From Xenorhabdus cabanillasii (lineage in GTDB: Bacteria > Pseudomonadota > Gammaproteobacteria > Enterobacterales > Enterobacteriaceae), in NCBI RefSeq assembly GCF_003386665.1, contig NZ_QTUB01000001.1, positions 3,596,001 to 3,660,000 of the forward strand: DNA of 64,000 nucleotides. The letters are read 5' to 3'. How positions within the stretch are numbered: position 1 is the stretch's first letter; every line of letters starts with the position of its first letter. Below are positions 29,282-38,917 of the stretch, in pieces. The translations under genes and the position numbers were made by a program. The notes under the pieces were generated by a model. The model was not told the DNA's origin. It worked only from the letters and a program-made list of their open reading frames with translations, and searched no databases.

Positions 29282-31280
29282 ATGAAAAAAGTACTTTTGC
29301 GTATACCAGCAACAACAGTATTTTTGGTTAATTTCATTACAAACGCCTATGCTTACGACAATGTCTATGTTTTTGGTGATAGCCTGAGTGACGGGGGAAA
29401 TTGGGGAAATTATAGTCGTTTTACAACGGACGGAGCCAATAGCGAGTTGTACGATGAGTATATTGCTCATCAACTTACGGGTAAGAAATTAATCCCTTCT
29501 AACGAAAAAGGAACTAATTACGCTCAGGGAGGTTCAACGGCCCTACCGATGCCGCGGCAAGATCCTCGATTGGATATTTCCCAGCCAAACACCAAAGAAC
29601 AACTTGATGATTACCTCAAACAACATAACGGAAAAGCCGACCCAAATGGTATCTACATTCACTGGGTAGGCGGTAACGATCTTGCAGAAGCCTTAGCTGC
29701 TGGTCAGAGCAACTTCTCTCTGTCACGTAAAATTATCAATACCAGTGCCAATGCAGCCACAGAACAAATCAATCAACTCGTTAAAGCTGGTGCCGGACTT
29801 ATTATTGTACCTACTGCTCCCAATGTGGGAATGACACCTGAGTTGTTAGAAATTCTGATTAAAAATAGCTTAGAAAAAATAGGTTCTTCTGAAGAGCAGA
29901 TTCAAGAAGTTCTGGATAAAGTCCATAAGAAAATTGACCAGTATGATATCCCCAGTGATAAAGCCCGCAAATTTGCCCTTAAAAAAATATTTGAAGAATT
30001 AGCTAAAAAAGCCCAGGCGGAATTTGGAATATCCGCTGAAATAATTGAAAAAAAAACTGGCTGAGGCCTATGAAAAAACCAATAAAAACGCCTCAGAGCT
30101 TACTGATACTTATAATAAACTGATAGATGATAAAATCAGCCAGAATAATGGCAATATCCTGCGTGCAGATGTCAATGCTCTGATACGTGAAGTGATGGAA
30201 AATCCCTATATTTATGGCATTCAAAATACGTTAGGTTATGCCTGTCCTCATGGAAAATTAGCCAGTTCTTGTTCTTCTAAAGATAAAGAATTTAATAAAG
30301 ACAGAGAGTTTTTATTCTCCGATAGTTTCCATCCGACACCATTAGGGCATCAGGTTATTGGCCAGTACATTAGCTCTATTTATATAGCCCCATACCTTGT
30401 GATGTCACTGACTCAAGTTAACCGACTCGCGGTTAAAGGTGTTCGAGCTTCCCTTGATGGTCACCTGCAACAACTTCGCAACGGAGGTAATCCACAGGGG
30501 AAAATTGGTGTTTTTGGTGGTTATTCAAGCAGTGATAACCATGTCCTTACATTGGGTAGTGATTACCAGCTAACAAATAACCTGTTACTGGGCGCAATAT
30601 ATTCTAACTACCAAGATGAACGTACCTTCGCCTCCGGGTTCACCTATGAGGGGCTTGGTCATGTTGTGACTACTTATGGCTTATGGAATCTCTATAACAA
30701 TGCGTGGTTAAGTGGCGATCTCCATTATTCACGAATAAATTACGATAGCCTGATCCGTAGTATTCAACTTGGCAAAGCGACCCGCAGAGAATCAGGCTCA
30801 ACCACAGGTAAACAATGGGGTACTCGCCTTACGGCTGGTTGGGATATTCCTGTCACCAAGGTCATCAGCACCAGTCCGATTATCCAGTACACCTGGGATA
30901 AAGGTAATATAAAAGGTTACCGTGAATCCGGTAACAACAGCACCTCCATGCACTTTTCTGATCAGAAATACACCTCCAAAGTAGGCTCTGTCGGCTGGCG
31001 TGTAGATACTCAGTTAGGCCGTTTCAACCCGTATGCTTCTGTTCAGTTTAATCACCAGTTCGGAGATACCCATTTCAAACTGCGCAGCGCCATTAATTCC
31101 ACCAAAACATCGTTTGTTGTGGATAGCGGTAAACAGAGTAAAAACTGGCGTCAATATACAGTGGGTATCAATGCTGAATTTTTTAAAAATTTACATGGGA
31201 TTGTTTCCGTAACACGCAACGAGGGAAGTGCCCAGGAGCCTGATTACAATTTCAGCCTGGGTATTAATGCAAGCTTTTAA
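29282..31280 (+). pseudogene. GDSL autotransporter lipase 2, frameshifted in a run of nine A
   Basis: Paralogue of lipase 1. The first frame (29282-30064) holds the signal peptide ending NAYA, FGDSLSDGGN and HWVGGND. The second frame (to 31280) holds DSFHPTPLGHQVIGQ and the whole beta-barrel ending INASF. The switch falls in nine consecutive A at 30048-30056; eight A would give EKKLAEAYEK in one continuous protein of about 666 residues. A run of nine A is a known substrate for transcriptional slippage and for phase-variable change, and is also a common sequencing-error site. Both halves are otherwise intact and well conserved, including blocks shared with lipase 1 almost base for base. Strictly read, the gene is broken. 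Confidence 0.85.
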
Positions 31281-31292
31281 CGATAGTTGTAT

Positions 31293-31355
31293 GTATACCT
31301 TTTGCCTTTCAAGTTGCAGCCAGCAAGACTGCAACTTGAAATCTATTGGGTGTAT
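31293..31355. repeat. Short ERIC-end palindrome after lipase 2
   Basis: TTTCAAGTTGCAG at 31307-31319 pairs perfectly with CTGCAACTTGAAA at 31329-31341. It is flanked by TATACC on the left and TATTGGGTGTAT on the right. These are the terminal arms of ERIC-type elements without the core. It could also serve as the transcript end of lipase 2. Confidence 0.6.
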
Positions 31356-31511
31356 GATAAAAATCTACAGTGCAGAGAGCTGATTCGATTGATCATCTAT
31401 ATTATAAATCGAGTCAGTTAAAAAGTGAGGTATTCGTTTCATATTATGTGTTTGTTATATCGTGTGTTACGTCAAAATCGGCAACATCTAAAAAAAATAA
31501 CGTAATAAGAA

Positions 31512-31790
31512 TTATGAATGTTTATGTTGTTTTTTACGGCGATAACGCTCATCATAATTCTTCAACCACCAATACTTATCGCTGACCTGCTCCCGTCCCC
31601 CGAGACTGGCTCCCCCTAGCCAAATCAATGCACCAACAAATAACCCCATTAGTGCGATTCCTGCCAAAAATTCAGATTCACTAAAACTGAATATGTGGCT
31701 GAGCAAGACATAGGCTAAACTGATAAGCATTGCTATCATGCCTAATCCCATAAAAATATTACCCAGAATAAAGGCTTTTTTACGTTTCAT
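31512..31790 (-). CDS. ychH: Stress-induced small membrane protein YchH
   Basis: A 92-residue inner-membrane protein with two spans, like E. coli YchH, reported as induced by stress; molecular role unknown. The start at 31790 has GGAGG 8 nt upstream; the frame continues two codons further to a TTG. Recognisable blocks are the N-terminal MKRKKAFILGNIFMGLGM, then LFVGALIWLGGASLGG, and the basic tail YDERYRRKKQHKHS. It is divergent from pth, as in E. coli, and shares a 270-bp gap with it. Confidence 0.92.
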   Translation of the reverse strand: MKRKKAFILGNIFMGLGMIAMLISLAYVLLSHIFSFSESEFLAGIALMGLFVGALIWLGGASLGGREQVSDKYWWLKNYDERYRRKKQHKHS

Positions 31791-32058
31791 AACCAACCTC
31801 CAATACTTTTTGTGAACGTAGTTTGTGAACGCAATTTGTCAACAAACGAACTCAAAAGCACGAAAGCAGATACCTCCTTTTAGACATTATAGCCATAATA
31901 TCTGAAAGGTTATTGCGCTGGCGATCACAAGCTGTACGATTTTCAACTTATTTTCCCTTTATTATCTAATATCATAATGAGTTTTGTACTCAAGCCTTCC
32001 GGCAGGTAAACTAAGCCTCTTTTTTTAATACCTTAATGCCAATAAGCGAAATCAAACT

Positions 32059-32649
32059 GTGAGTAACATAAAATTAATCGTTGGTCTGGCAAACCCCGGG
32101 GCTGAATATGCACAGACCCGACATAATGCAGGAGCATGGTTTGTCGATTTATTAGCACAACGTCATAATCAACCCTTAAAAGAAGAGAGTAAATTTTTTG
32201 GTTATACCGCTCGTATCTATATGAATGGGCAAGATGTCCGTCTGCTTGTGCCAACGACATTCATGAACCTCAGTGGCAAATCTGTTCTTGCTTTGAGCGG
32301 GTTCTACCGCATCCAGCCAGATGAAATTCTGGTTGCACACGATGAGCTTGATCTTCCCCCCGGTGTCGCAAAAATGAAGCTAGGTGGCAGCAATGGCGGG
32401 CATAACGGCCTGAAAGATATCCAGAGCAAATTTGGCAACAATCCTAATTTTCATCGTCTGCGTATTGGCATCGGCCATCCGGGTGATAAAAACAAAGTGG
32501 TGGGATTTGTTCTCGGCAAGCCCCCCGCCAATGAACAGAAACTGATTGATGATGCTATTGCTGAAGCTCTCAACTGCACTGACATTCTTATGAAAGATGG
32601 TATGAATAAAGCCATTAACCGCCTGCACGCTTTTAAAGCCAGCGCTTAA
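32059..32649 (+). CDS. pth: Peptidyl-tRNA hydrolase
   Basis: Cleaves the ester between peptide and tRNA to recycle stalled peptidyl-tRNA. It has 196 residues (E. coli 194) and starts with GTG. The catalytic histidine is residue 21 in the [12 protein letters not shown] block; the N-terminal [20 protein letters not shown], the [10 protein letters not shown] block and [18 protein letters not shown] are all typical. The ribosome site is weak. Followed by a short hairpin and then ychF, the conserved order. Confidence 0.97.
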   Translation: MSNIKLIVGLANPGAEYAQTRHNAGAWFVDLLAQRHNQPLKEESKFFGYTARIYMNGQDVRLLVPTTFMNLSGKSVLALSGFYRIQPDEILVAHDELDLPPGVAKMKLGGSNGGHNGLKDIQSKFGNNPNFHRLRIGIGHPGDKNKVVGFVLGKPPANEQKLIDDAIAEALNCTDILMKDGMNKAINRLHAFKASA

Positions 32650-32721
32650 CAGGCCCGCTGGGAGTAGTGCGTGGCGCGTCAGACTATTGCGTGTATAATA
32701 ACGCCAATTTTTTATAACTCA

Positions 32722-32746
32722 CCGACAGACTATTTTCTGTCGGTTT
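32722..32746 (+). terminator. Weak terminator or attenuator between pth and ychF
   Basis: CCGACAGA/TCTGTCGG, an 8-bp stem, is followed by TTTATA only. A TATAAT at 32694-32699 just before it suggests a separate ychF start upstream, although no good -35 accompanies it. Confidence 0.45.
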
Positions 32747-32771
32747 ATACGTGATCAAAGGTGATAAATCT

Positions 32772-33863
32772 ATGGGATTCAAATGCGGTATCGTTGGCCT
32801 GCCTAACGTTGGGAAATCTACATTATTTAATGCGCTGACCAAAGCAGGTATCGAAGCAGCAAACTTCCCTTTCTGCACTATCGAGCCAAACACTGGTGTT
32901 GTACCAATGCCGGATCCACGTCTCGACCAGCTGGCTGAAATCGTAAAACCACAACGCATCCTCCCAACCACAATGGAATTCGTAGATATTGCTGGTCTGG
33001 TAAAAGGTGCTTCAAAAGGCGAAGGTCTGGGTAACCAGTTCCTGACTAACATTCGCGAAACGGAAGCGATCGGTCATGTTGTACGCTGCTTCGATAACGA
33101 CAATATCGTTCACGTTTCCGGTCAGGTTGATCCCGCTGCTGATATTGAAGTCATCAACACCGAGCTGGCATTGTCAGATCTGGATACTTGCGAACGTGCT
33201 ATCCAGCGCGTTCAGAAGAAAGCTAAAGGTGGTGATAAAGATGCTAAAGCTGAATTAGAAGTGCTGGAGAAGTGTCTTCCTCATCTTGAGCAAGCGGGTA
33301 TGTTACGCTCTTTAAATCTGAGCGTGGAAGAAAAAGCGGTAATTCGCTATCTGAGTTTCCTGACCTTGAAACCAACTATGTACATTGCCAACGTTAATGA
33401 AGATGGTTTTGAAAACAACCCGCATCTTGATACCGTTCGCGCTATTGCAGAACAAGAAGGCTCTGTGGTTGTTCCGGTTTGCGCAGCTATTGAAGCGGAT
33501 ATCGCAGAACTGGAAGATGCAGACCGTGAAGAATTCATGGCAGAGCTGGGGCTGGAAGAACCTGGTTTGAACCGCGTTATTCGTGCCGGATATCAGTTGC
33601 TGAACCTGCAAACCTATTTCACAGCAGGGGTAAAAGAAGTGCGTGCATGGACAATCCCGGTCGGTGCAACGGCTCCACAGGCTGCGGGTAAAATCCACAC
33701 TGACTTTGAAAAAGGCTTTATCCGCGCCCAAACGATTTCCTTTGAAGATTTTATCACTTACAAAGGTGAACAAGGCGCAAAAGAAGCAGGCAAAATGCGT
33801 GCTGAAGGAAAAGATTATATTGTTAAAGATGGCGATGTAATGAATTTCTTGTTCAACGTCTGA
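32772..33863 (+). CDS. ychF: Redox-regulated ATPase YchF
   Basis: Obg-family P-loop protein that prefers ATP to GTP and binds the 70S ribosome; linked to oxidative stress response. It has 363 residues, exactly as in E. coli, from [21 protein letters not shown] use this ATG because AAGGTGA lies about 9 nt upstream and the family begins here; a GTG seven codons earlier is possible. Walker A is GLPNVGKS, G3 is [17 protein letters not shown], and the altered G4 (NVNED) explains the ATP preference. The C-terminal TGS-like domain ends [16 protein letters not shown]. Confidence 0.96.
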   Translation: MGFKCGIVGLPNVGKSTLFNALTKAGIEAANFPFCTIEPNTGVVPMPDPRLDQLAEIVKPQRILPTTMEFVDIAGLVKGASKGEGLGNQFLTNIRETEAIGHVVRCFDNDNIVHVSGQVDPAADIEVINTELALSDLDTCERAIQRVQKKAKGGDKDAKAELEVLEKCLPHLEQAGMLRSLNLSVEEKAVIRYLSFLTLKPTMYIANVNEDGFENNPHLDTVRAIAEQEGSVVVPVCAAIEADIAELEDADREEFMAELGLEEPGLNRVIRAGYQLLNLQTYFTAGVKEVRAWTIPVGATAPQAAGKIHTDFEKGFIRAQTISFEDFITYKGEQGAKEAGKMRAEGKDYIVKDGDVMNFLFNV

Positions 33864-33918
33864 TCTACGAATAAATTTGCTTATCTTGTTCGATACTAAT
33901 CGATGAGATTTATGCTTA

Positions 33919-33948
33919 AAATCCGCGTGATGACGCGGATTTTTCTTT
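33919..33948 (+). terminator. Terminator of ychF
   Basis: AAATCCGCGT/ACGCGGATTT, a 10-bp stem with a 4-nt loop, is followed by TTCTTTTAT, about 55 bp after the stop codon. Confidence 0.85.
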
Positions 33949-34181
33949 TATAAGCCCTCCAAATACCGTAATAATCCCGCCTGTTCTTAATATTCCAAGA
34001 CGAAATTTTGAAAACCCATATTAAGAAATTTTATTAATTGTTTAAATAATATTCAGGTTAACTATATTACAGTAATATTGCATTAAGCAGGACAAATCTA
34101 CCAACATCACACTGATAAATTGATATTTTCAGCTATTCCTCAAACCATAATCACTAAACAAAGCATGAAGATTAATTACAT

Positions 34182-35480
34182 ATGACTGCTATGAATAAGT
34201 TATTTAGGCAAGAGGCCTTAGATAACCAAAAATCCAAATGGACGGGAAAAGCACTATTGATAGCAAAAATTCCGGCATGGGTTATTTGTATTTTTTCATT
34301 AACTTTTTTAACTGTTTTATTTATATTTATTACTTTTGGAAGTTATACAAGAAGAATTAGTGTTTATGGTGAAGTTATAACTAATCCTCATCCAATAAAT
34401 ATTTTATCTTCTCAACAAGGATTTATTTCAAAAGCATTTGTCAAAACAGGAGACATAATAAAAAAAGGCCAGAAAATTTATCAGGTAGATTTTAGCCAAA
34501 TTACGGAGTCCGGCAAAATCAGCACTAATACACAGAACTCCCTCAAAAATCAATTAATACAAGTCAATAATATTATTCAGAACCTGCAATATAATAAACG
34601 TATCACTTTAGAAAGCCTTGAAGAACAAAAAAGACAGTATGAGTTATCCCACGAGAAAGATAGGATTGTAGTTGAAAATGCACGCCAGGGTGTTGAATTT
34701 TCAAAAGAAAATATGAAAAACTACAAGAACTATCAGAAACGGGGTCTTATTACTAAAGATCAATTTAATAACTATGGATACTCTTATTACCAGCAACAAA
34801 ATACATACCAAAATCTATACAGTCAATATATCAGCGATTCATTAAAGATCACCAGTCTGAATAGTGATATTATTCTCAAAAAAGCGGATTTTGATAAACA
34901 AATTTCACAATACAAAATTCAGCAAGATGATCTACAGCGGCAACTAGCCGAAATGGCGGCCAGTGGCTCCCTGTTCATCACCTCCCCTATTGATGGGCGT
35001 ATTGAATCACTTGGATTTACCGTAGGGCAAATGGTCATTACAAATGATAATTTGGCACAGGTGATCCCAAATGATGTAAAACCGACTTATTATTTAATCC
35101 TGTGGGTTCCTAATAACAGTTTACCCTACATTACAAAAGGTGATGCAATTAATATACGTTATGATGCCTTCCCATTTGAAAAATTCGGTCAGTTTTCAGG
35201 GCATATCAATAACATTTCATATGTTCCGGCTTCCTCTCAAGAAATGTCTCACTATAAAAGCTCACCGATAAATAAGGTTGGAGAAAAAGCCGAATCTTAT
35301 TATAAGGTGTTAGTAAGTCTGGATAAGAATCAGTTCAGTTATAACGGAAAAAATTTATATTTATCTAATGGCATGAAAGCCCAGTCTACTTTCTTCCTTG
35401 AAAAAAGACCTCTTTATCAATGGATGTTCTCACCATTCTATGATATGAAAAAAACATTAACAGGCCCTAGCAATGAATAA
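34182..35480 (+). CDS. CvaA-like membrane fusion protein for peptide export
   Basis: HlyD-family periplasmic adaptor closely resembling CvaA of the colicin V/microcin V exporter; 432 residues (CvaA about 413). One N-terminal span (AKIPAWVICIFSLTFLTVLF, about residues 32-51) is followed by a lipoyl half-motif, a long coiled-coil region (about residues 130-275) with YYQQQNTYQNLYSQY, the second lipoyl half (ITSPIDGRIESLGFTVGQMV) and the CvaA-like C-terminus LFLEKRP-type YQWMFSPFYDMKKTLTGP. It joins the inner-membrane ABC unit to TolC, which is not encoded here. A second ATG three codons in is also possible. The next gene overlaps it by 8 bp. Confidence 0.9.
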   Translation: MTAMNKLFRQEALDNQKSKWTGKALLIAKIPAWVICIFSLTFLTVLFIFITFGSYTRRISVYGEVITNPHPINILSSQQGFISKAFVKTGDIIKKGQKIYQVDFSQITESGKISTNTQNSLKNQLIQVNNIIQNLQYNKRITLESLEEQKRQYELSHEKDRIVVENARQGVEFSKENMKNYKNYQKRGLITKDQFNNYGYSYYQQQNTYQNLYSQYISDSLKITSLNSDIILKKADFDKQISQYKIQQDDLQRQLAEMAASGSLFITSPIDGRIESLGFTVGQMVITNDNLAQVIPNDVKPTYYLILWVPNNSLPYITKGDAINIRYDAFPFEKFGQFSGHINNISYVPASSQEMSHYKSSPINKVGEKAESYYKVLVSLDKNQFSYNGKNLYLSNGMKAQSTFFLEKRPLYQWMFSPFYDMKKTLTGPSNE

Positions 35481-37572
35481 AGCATCTTTTGACGTCATTA
35501 CCGAAAAATTAAATTTAGGATTCAGAAGAAGAATCCCCAAGATTTTGCAAACTGAAGCAGCCGAATGTGGATTAGCAAGTTTAGCAATGGTATTTCATTA
35601 TCATGGATTACAAATCGATTTATCCAGTTTACGCAGTCAGTTTGGAATTTCTACACGAGGAGCGACACTCCCTGTATTGATTAGCATAGCGACTGCGCTC
35701 AAATTTAAAACCAGGGCTGTGTCGTTAGATCTTGATGAACTTCATGCATTAAAAACCCCCTGTGTTTTACATTGGGATATGAATCATTTTGTTGTCTTGG
35801 TAAGTGTGAAAAAAAATAAAATTACTATCCATGATCCAGCATTTGGGCAACGGGTAATGAGTACTCAGGAATTTTCCAAACACTTTACGGGTATTGCACT
35901 GGAATTATGGCCGGGTAATGATTTTACTCCTGTAAAAAAACAAAATAGATTACGTATTATCTCCTTGTTAAATAATATTCAAGGAATTAAATCTGCACTG
36001 GGGAAAATTTTCTTCTTATCTGTTGTCATAGAGGCTATTAATATACTGCTCCCAGTGGGGACACAATTAGTTATGGATCATGTTATCGTTGCTCAAGATC
36101 ATAACCTTTTAACTATTATTTGCTGTGGCTTGCTCTTCTTTATCTTATTTAGAGTCAGTGTGTCAACGTTACGCAGCTGGATATCCATTACTATGGAAGC
36201 ATTCGTTGATGTACAGTGGAAATCAGGTGTATTCGACCATTTAATGAAATTACCTTTAGCTTACTTTGAAAAACGTAAGTTAGGTGATATTCAGTCACGC
36301 TTTGGTTCACTAAATATTATTCGCACAACCTTTACCCAAAATATTGTTAATGGAATTATTGACACCATTATGCTGATCAGCGTCTTTGTTATGATGTTGC
36401 TTTACGGTAACTGGCTGGTTTGGATTGTATCAGGGTTCACCATTATTTATATAGTAGTCAGATTTCTGACTTATCAATATTACAGACAGCTTTCTGAAGA
36501 ACAGATCGTTAAAGAAGCCAGAGCAAACTCCCATTTTATGGAAACGTTATACAGTATTAATACCTTAAAGGCGTTGGGATTATGTGAAACCCGGGCAAAA
36601 TCCTGGTTAAACCTGAATATTGATACCCTGAACTCAAATACTAAACTCAATAAGATAAGTTCAATTTTTAATATCATTAATGTTTTTATTACTACTTGTG
36701 AACAAATTATCATCCTGTGGTTAGGTGCATCATTAGTGATAGACAACCAAATGACTCTCGGGATGTTTGTTGCTTTTAACGCTTACCGGGGACAATTTGC
36801 GGATAGAGCAAGTAATTTGATCGATATGGCAATTAAATTGCGCATGTTAAATTTACATAATGAGAGAATTGCCGATATCGTCCTCTCTGAACCAGAAAGA
36901 GAAGCCCCTGCGCGGGAAATCGGCGTTTCAGGGCAACCTGTTGATTTGACAGTTCATGATTTACATTATCAATATGATAGCTTATCAAAACCTGTAATAT
37001 CCGGCTTTAATCTTAATGTCAAAGCGGGAGAAAGTGTGGCCATTATTGGCCCATCTGGGGCTGGAAAAACAACACTCATGAAATTAATGAGTGGCTTATT
37101 AGAACCCGATAAAGGCACTATTTTAATGAACGGGCTTGATATTAATGTCATTGGTCTAAATAACTACCGGAAGTGTATCGCCTGTGTTTTGCAAGATGAT
37201 AAATTACTTTCCGGCTCTATCGCTGAAAATATATCCGGCTTTGATCCTTCACCCGATATCGAACTTATACAAGAATGTGCTAAACGTTGCAGTATTCATG
37301 ATGATATTTTATTGATGCCAATGGGGTATGAAACACTGATTGGTGAATTAGGCAATGGATTATCTGGCGGGCAAATACAAAGGTTATTGATAGCCAGAGC
37401 GCTTTATCGTCGCCCAAGTATTTTATTTATGGATGAAGCAACCAGCCATCTGGATTTAACTAATGAAGCATATATTAATGAATCAATCTCTGCATTGAAT
37501 ATTACCAGAATTATTATTGCCCATAGACCATCAACAATTAAATCTGCCGAGCGTGTTATCTCCATATCATAG
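35473..37572 (+). CDS. CvaB-like peptidase-containing ABC exporter
   Basis: ABC exporter that cleaves double-glycine leaders and exports the peptide; 699 residues (CvaB 698). An N-terminal C39 peptidase domain has Cys32 in TEAAECGLASLAM, His105 in LHWDMNHFVVL and Asp121 in HDPAFG, the same positions as in CvaB. A six-span transmembrane domain covers about residues 165-450. The nucleotide-binding domain has Walker A GPSGAGKTT near residue 526, the signature LSGGQ near 631 and Walker B ILFMDEA near 650. All key residues are present, so it should be active. It overlaps cvaA-like by 8 bp, and two candidate substrates are encoded just downstream on the other strand. Confidence 0.93.
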   Translation: MNKASFDVITEKLNLGFRRRIPKILQTEAAECGLASLAMVFHYHGLQIDLSSLRSQFGISTRGATLPVLISIATALKFKTRAVSLDLDELHALKTPCVLHWDMNHFVVLVSVKKNKITIHDPAFGQRVMSTQEFSKHFTGIALELWPGNDFTPVKKQNRLRIISLLNNIQGIKSALGKIFFLSVVIEAINILLPVGTQLVMDHVIVAQDHNLLTIICCGLLFFILFRVSVSTLRSWISITMEAFVDVQWKSGVFDHLMKLPLAYFEKRKLGDIQSRFGSLNIIRTTFTQNIVNGIIDTIMLISVFVMMLLYGNWLVWIVSGFTIIYIVVRFLTYQYYRQLSEEQIVKEARANSHFMETLYSINTLKALGLCETRAKSWLNLNIDTLNSNTKLNKISSIFNIINVFITTCEQIIILWLGASLVIDNQMTLGMFVAFNAYRGQFADRASNLIDMAIKLRMLNLHNERIADIVLSEPEREAPAREIGVSGQPVDLTVHDLHYQYDSLSKPVISGFNLNVKAGESVAIIGPSGAGKTTLMKLMSGLLEPDKGTILMNGLDINVIGLNNYRKCIACVLQDDKLLSGSIAENISGFDPSPDIELIQECAKRCSIHDDILLMPMGYETLIGELGNGLSGGQIQRLLIARALYRRPSILFMDEATSHLDLTNEAYINESISALNITRIIIAHRPSTIKSAERVISIS

Positions 37573-37639
37573 ATTTAATTCATTTTTTTCAATTTATTTT
37601 CTTCTATATTTTTAAACATACAGTAAATATTTTTAGGAA

Positions 37640-37674
37640 AATCATTAGCCATTCTAATAGAGTGGCTAATGATT
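37640..37674 (-). terminator. Hairpin between exporter and peptide genes
   Basis: AATCATTAGCCA/TGGCTAATGATT, a perfect 12-bp stem with an 11-nt loop, is followed on the minus strand by TTCCTAAAAATA. It lies between the convergent ends of the exporter gene and peptide gene 2 and may serve both. Confidence 0.55.
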
Positions 37675-37713
37675 CATATTATATTTAAAATTGATGTTCA
37701 AAACTTATCTGAA

Positions 37714-37881
37714 TTAGTTATCACATACTGGTTCGAGATATGGGGGAATAATTGGCCATGCTGGGCGAATGGCATATGGTATATCTTCAATTACATGCTT
37801 TGCGTATTCTTCAATTTCTTTCAAGAATACAGAACCAGCACCTGAGACCTGCCCTAGTTCAATAGTTGTTAACTCTTTCAT
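37714..37881 (-). CDS. Double-glycine-leader peptide 2 (microcin-like precursor)
   Basis: A 55-residue precursor. Leader MKELTTIELGQVSGA matches class II microcin/bacteriocin leaders (MxxLTxxELxxVSGG pattern, cut after GG, GA or GS), with cleavage probably after Ala15. The core of about 40 residues begins GSVFLKEIEEYAKHVIEDIP, then YAIRPAWPIIPPYLEPVCDN. It is proline-rich near the end, acidic, with one Cys. The ribosome region AATGAGGTGATAT before the ATG is identical to that of peptide 1. It is encoded opposite to the CvaAB-like exporter. No modification enzyme is nearby. Whether the core kills bacteria is unknown. Confidence 0.75.
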   Translation of the reverse strand: MKELTTIELGQVSGAGSVFLKEIEEYAKHVIEDIPYAIRPAWPIIPPYLEPVCDN

Positions 37882-38002
37882 ATATCACCTCATTATCTAA
37901 TTATTGATTGCAATTGATATTAACTTTTTAGTACATTAATTAAAAAATCACATAAAATTCATATTATTCTATTTTATGAGTATGTACTCTGAAATTTGGA
38001 AG

Positions 38003-38233
38003 TTATTTATCACCAATACTATCAATTACATCGCAGCCAAAATTTCCTAAAGCATCTGCTTCACCTTTAATCAATCCGCCTAAATCTTTCGAAATATAGC
38101 CTTCATTAGCCAGAAAGTCAGTGGTATCACTAACTACTTTCTCAAAAAGGTGAATACCGGCTTTTACAGTTTTACGCCAGTCAAAAGTACCACCCGCAAC
38201 CTGCTCTAATTCAATAATTGTTAACTCTTTCAT
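38003..38233 (-). CDS. Double-glycine-leader peptide 1 (microcin-like precursor)
   Basis: A 76-residue precursor. Leader MKELTIIELEQVAGG is followed by a core of 61 residues starting TFDWRKTVKAGIHLFEK, acidic overall, with helices around FEKVVSDTTDFLANEG and a Gly/Ala-rich section DLGGLIKGEADALGNFG, and a single Cys. Leader and ribosome site match those of peptide 2, so both are probably processed by the neighbouring C39 exporter. Class II microcins normally have an adjacent immunity gene; I find none in 37582-38917. Novel as far as I can tell; activity is inferred. Confidence 0.8.
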   Translation of the reverse strand: MKELTIIELEQVAGGTFDWRKTVKAGIHLFEKVVSDTTDFLANEGYISKDLGGLIKGEADALGNFGCDVIDSIGDK

Positions 38234-38321
38234 ATATCACCTCATTACTTAACTTATTAATATCATCATTAATTTATCTAAATTAGAACCATAATACATA
38301 AATAGATAATTGTTTGAATTA

Positions 38322-38440
38322 TGGCTCCAGAAAAATTAAAATAATTATAAAATGAGACAAAGAAATTCAAAAAATAACTCTAAAGTCATTGAATAGAATC
38401 TTTCTGTGATTCAGATCAAATTTATATTTTTCTGGAGCCA
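38322..38440. repeat. 119-bp inverted-repeat element upstream of peptide 1
   Basis: TGGCTCCAGAAAAAT (38322-38336) and its exact reverse complement (38426-38440) flank an 89-bp AT-rich centre. There is no transposase and no clear target duplication. The centre contains a CRP-like TGTGATTCAGATCAAA at 38405-38420. The rest of the gap up to 38917 shows no gene. Confidence 0.55.
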
Positions 38441-38917
38441 GCTTTCTGCGCTTCTCCGATATCACCATAAATTATTTGTTCTTAACTTTTATTAAACAAC
38501 CAACCATTTATCACATACTATTTTTGGAGTAGTGACTATCTTTTCAATAAGAAACTATTTTCATCCTTAATAGATAAAAAAAATTGATAATACATTAAAA
38601 ATACTTATTTATTTGGCCACTTTCAATTTATCAACCATGACATACTATTATCTGAGAATTAATATAAATCACATTAACCTGAATATAGTCTTACTATTAT
38701 TTTCCCACAGATAAATCATCAATAATTTTTAACAAAATTCATACAGAACAGATGGTTCTCATTCTTAGCTTGATCTGATCAATACAGAAGGCAAGAACCC
38801 TGTACTCCAGAGGGATATATATACCGTTCAGCTGCACCCAACTACTTGCGCCCAACGATGATATGATTATGCTGTTCACACTACATTAATTAGCGATTCT
38901 GGAGAGGCAAACAAACT

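Noticed and set aside
38741..38759. Fur box upstream of panP
   Set aside because: ACAGATGGTTCTCATTCTT agrees with the consensus at only about 10 of 19 positions.
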